NCBI RefSeq assembly: GCF_047675955.1
Contig: NC_132927.1
Location: 66,941,702 to 67,005,701 of the forward strand
Length of the DNA stretch: 64,000 bases
Source: Chlorocebus sabaeus
Lineage: Eukaryota; Chordata; Mammalia; Primates; Cercopithecidae
Direction: 5' to 3'
The notes beneath the pieces were generated by a model. It had not been told where the DNA came from. It saw nothing but the letters and a program-made list of their open reading frames with translations, and made no database searches. Below, piece after piece: positions 61,765 to 64,000 of the stretch (positions are counted from its first letter, which is position 1; every line of letters begins with the position of its first letter). Position numbers and translations under genes: made by a program.

Positions 61765-62394
61765 GTTGCCCATCCTGTCTCACCCCCATAATTCTAGGAA
61801 AGCCCAGCTTGGCCATCTGGCCCCATGAGTTGTATGTCTACATCTTAAAACTCTGGAGACACCACAATGAAGTCATTTCCTATGACATGAATCTCTTAGC
61901 CTTGCCCAACTGAATACTCTCCCACAGTATTTAAAGGATTCATGATAAAGAAAGGACAAAAGTATGGGTGACAAAAGATAAACTGCAACCTTCCATGAGG
62001 TTGCTACATCAACTGTGACATGTGGCATTTGCTTAGCTTTTCATAAGCACCAGTCCTCCACTCAAGCACTCACTGGCTATGGTTATATAGGGCAAGTTGT
62101 AGAGGTCTACCTAATGAACGTCCCTAGATAGGAAAGTGAAAGGATTAAAAAGGCAAAGAAAGAATTCAAGTCAACAGGAGAGCCAAAGTGCTAACCAAAC
62201 AGTTAATTTAACTATGTTGTATATTTCTCTTCCAAGTTGTATAGTTAATACAATTAGCCAAACAACTAGCAGCCCTTAGGATCCAATGTGTCTTATTCTG
62301 TCTGGGTTTGGTATGAATCATAAGCACACACCAACCCCTCAACACCCTGGCAGCCATGAGGGCCTACATTCTACCTGCCTTAACAGGTGCAATT

Positions 62395-63300
62395 CTCAGG
62401 TTTCAGCAGAGAATGCTGCCAACACAGGAAAGGATACTCAAAATCATTAGCCAACAGGGAAGTGCCAATCAAACCACAATGGAATATCACTGCATTCCCA
62501 CCAGGATGGTTACACCTAAAAAGATAATAACAACTGTTGGTGAGGGTGTGGAGAAATTGGAACCCTCATAACTGCTGGTGGGAATGTAATATGGTACAGC
62601 TGCTTTGGAAAACAGTCTGGCAGCACCTCAAATTGTTAAACAGTTACCATATGACCCAGCAATTCCACTTCTAAGTATACAGCCAAGAGAAAGAACACAT
62701 ATGTCCTCAAAAAAACTACATGAATGTTCATAGCAGCGTTACTTGTAATTGCCCCAAAGTAGAAACAACCCAATGTCCATCAGCTGATGAACGGACAAAT
62801 AAAATGTGATACATCCATTCAATAGAATATTATTTGGCAATAAAAAGGAAAGAAATACTGATCACGCTGTGACCCAGAGGAACCTTGAAAGCATTATGAT
62901 AAGTAAAGAAAGTCAGTCACAAAAAGAGCACAAATTAGTCGGGTGTGGTGATGTGCACCTGTAGTCCCAGCTACTCAGAGGCTGGGGCAGGATGCAACGA
63001 GCCAGGATTGTGCCATTGCACTCCAGCCTGGGTAACAGAGCGAGACTCTATCTCAAAACAAAAAAACAAAACCACAAATTGTATCATTCCAGTTATAGGA
63101 AATGCCCCAAATAGGCAAATCCATAGAAACAGAAAGTAAATTAGTGGTTGCCAGGGACTAGGGGGAGGGGAAAATGGGGATTGACTACTAATGAGTATAG
63201 AGTTTCTTTTGGGGGTGATTAAGATGTCCTGAAATCAAATATTAGTGATAGCTGGACAATTCTGTGAATATGCTAAAAACTTTAAATGAGTAAACTGCTA
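62395..63300 (+). mobile_element. L1 3' end (ORF2 end and 3' UTR)
   Basis: ccatatgacccagcaattccac, aacccaatgtccatcagctg and gtggttgccagggactaggg are L1 3' landmarks. Interrupted by the Alu piece 62930-63078 and ending in AT-rich repeats. Confidence 0.88.
62930..63078 (+). mobile_element. Alu right-arm fragment inside L1
   Basis: Starts attagtcgggtgtggtgatg, ends in aacaaaaaaacaaaacc. Only the right monomer is present. Confidence 0.85.
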
Positions 63301-63600
63301 TTTATATATTATACATTTATATTATATATTACATATATTTATATATTATAATTATATATTACAAATATGTCACATAAATATCTATTATGACACAGAAGTG
63401 AAAGAGCGTGCTCAAATTCATAAGCCCAGTGACATATACTTACAACAAATATTTAAATATATGTGACATATATTTATTATAAAAATAAATATAGCTGCAG
63501 TTAAACAAAGGATGGGCATGAATATGGTAGTCTAACTTTGTTCCATATATTTATAATAAATATATGTCACATATATTTATAATACATAAATGTCAAAAAA
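63300..63600. repeat. AT-rich block with a 22-bp perfect inverted repeat
   Basis: Runs of TATAT/ATTTATA. The 22 bases at 63461-63482 are the exact reverse complement of those at 63551-63572 (tgtgacatatatttattat on one side), with a 68-nt spacer. The element ends about 65 bp from exon W1. Confidence 0.92.
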
Positions 63601-63665
63601 TATGAATGTAAATACCTATGAGACAAGTGCCTGCTGGCCTCAATCAAGTCACTGGTCACACTTAC

Positions 63666-63744
63666 CATTCGCAGGTTTTGAGTTGTTCTCGTTTCAACTG
63701 CTCTGAGCAGCTCTCTAAACCTTCCGACTCCTCTTGTCAAGTTC
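63666..63744 (-). CDS. TTC7B: TTC7B coding exon W1 (first in window)
   Basis: The exon is 79 nt: one base completing a split codon (Gly in human TTC7B), then 26 codons reading NLTRGVGRFRELLRAVETRT followed by TQNLRM. The acceptor is CACACAG with AG at 63746-63745. The donor is the consensus GTAAGT at 63665-63660. The last codon ATG is complete, so the next exon starts in phase 0. It forms helical solenoid upstream of the clear TPRs. An AT-rich inverted repeat lies about 90 bp into the following intron. Confidence 0.94.
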
Positions 63745-64000
63745 CTGTGTGGACACAGAATTGGACGGTTTTCATCTGGCATGTATTAATATCAAATGCA
63801 TTACATGCACGTTTCAATGCATTTTGTCTGCATAAAAGCTGTTGGCTAGATTTTAAGCAAACGATTACTCTGCACGTGTCTAGCCATCTTTGGGTAAATG
63901 AAACATCTGACCTAAGATTGATGGCCTTTTGAGTTTTCTAACGCCTAGCACATTTTCTCTAAAAAATAACAATTTGAAAATCAGTTGAGGCCAACAAATT

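Larger units (their letters stand above)
58535..63665 (-). other. TTC7B: TTC7B intron W1-W2 (5131 bp)
   Basis: It contains a possible L2 tail at about 58575-58645, (GT)n tracts at 60488 and 61733, an inverted L1 3' end (60535-61190), a direct L1 3' end (62395-63300) with an Alu piece inside, and an AT-rich block with a long inverted repeat up to 63600. The stretches 58646-60487 and 61191-61732 show nothing recognisable. Confidence 0.85.
1..64000 (-). other. TTC7B: TTC7B gene body (internal part, both ends outside window)
   Basis: Ten minus-strand exons spread over 51.7 kb encode one continuous protein that I recognise as TTC7B. TTC7B is a TPR scaffold; with FAM126A/B and EFR3 it positions phosphatidylinositol 4-kinase III alpha at the plasma membrane for PI4P synthesis (established knowledge). 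The paralogue TTC7A is excluded because recognised segments read as in TTC7B, for example QIPEALGYVRQALQLQGDDA and SEYPENF. Summed exon length is 1053 nt, with a 1-nt split codon at the start and a 2-nt split codon at the end, and all phases agree. The first coding exon and promoter lie beyond 64000 and the C-terminal exons lie below position 1. Coordinates 1 and 64000 are window limits, not gene ends. Confidence 0.95.

Overview
The window is ordinary nuclear DNA from a primate. It is dense in Alu elements and also carries MIR, L2, L1 and hAT remnants and (CA)n microsatellites. One Alu (47683-47992, minus strand) has sequence variants that I associate with the AluYRa-type subfamilies of Old World monkeys, so the source is more likely a cercopithecid monkey (macaque or baboon type) than a human. 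That species call is an inference; the primate call is firm.

Only one gene is supported. It runs on the minus strand across the whole window: the central part of TTC7B (tetratricopeptide repeat domain 7B). Ten coding exons can be placed to the base. In transcript order they are 63744-63666, 58534-58362, 49270-49207, 45060-44923, 26824-26741, 25691-25587, 23211-23094, 21007-20950, 15030-14958 and 12237-12077. All have AG acceptors and GT donors, and the split codons join in frame across every junction. Together they give 1053 nt, about 350 complete residues. From memory of the 843-residue human protein this is roughly residues 233-584, an alpha-helical TPR solenoid. Neither the start codon and promoter nor the 3' end lies in the window. 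TTC7B is a scaffold that, with FAM126 and EFR3 proteins, holds phosphatidylinositol 4-kinase III alpha at the plasma membrane.

Everything else is intron. The partial last intron (1-12076) holds old L1 sequence cut by several Alus. The 18.1-kb intron 26825-44922 holds Alus, MIRs, an L2, two L1 3' ends, a hAT remnant and a 77-bp diverged duplicate pair. The 9.1-kb intron 49271-58361 holds a three-copy minisatellite with embedded (GT)n, an L1 with reverse-transcriptase-region sequence, and one Alu nested inside another. The first intron (58535-63665) carries an inverted L1 3' end, a direct L1 3' end and an AT-rich 22-bp inverted repeat close to the upstream exon.

I found no second gene, RNA gene, CRISPR array, promoter or other new system. 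The most interesting items are small: a UG-rich, Z-DNA-prone tract just upstream of the acceptor of the exon at 12077-12237, the minisatellite at 50593-50971, the duplicated 77-mer, two hairpin-forming inverted repeats, and a 232-codon intronic open frame that is probably fortuitous.
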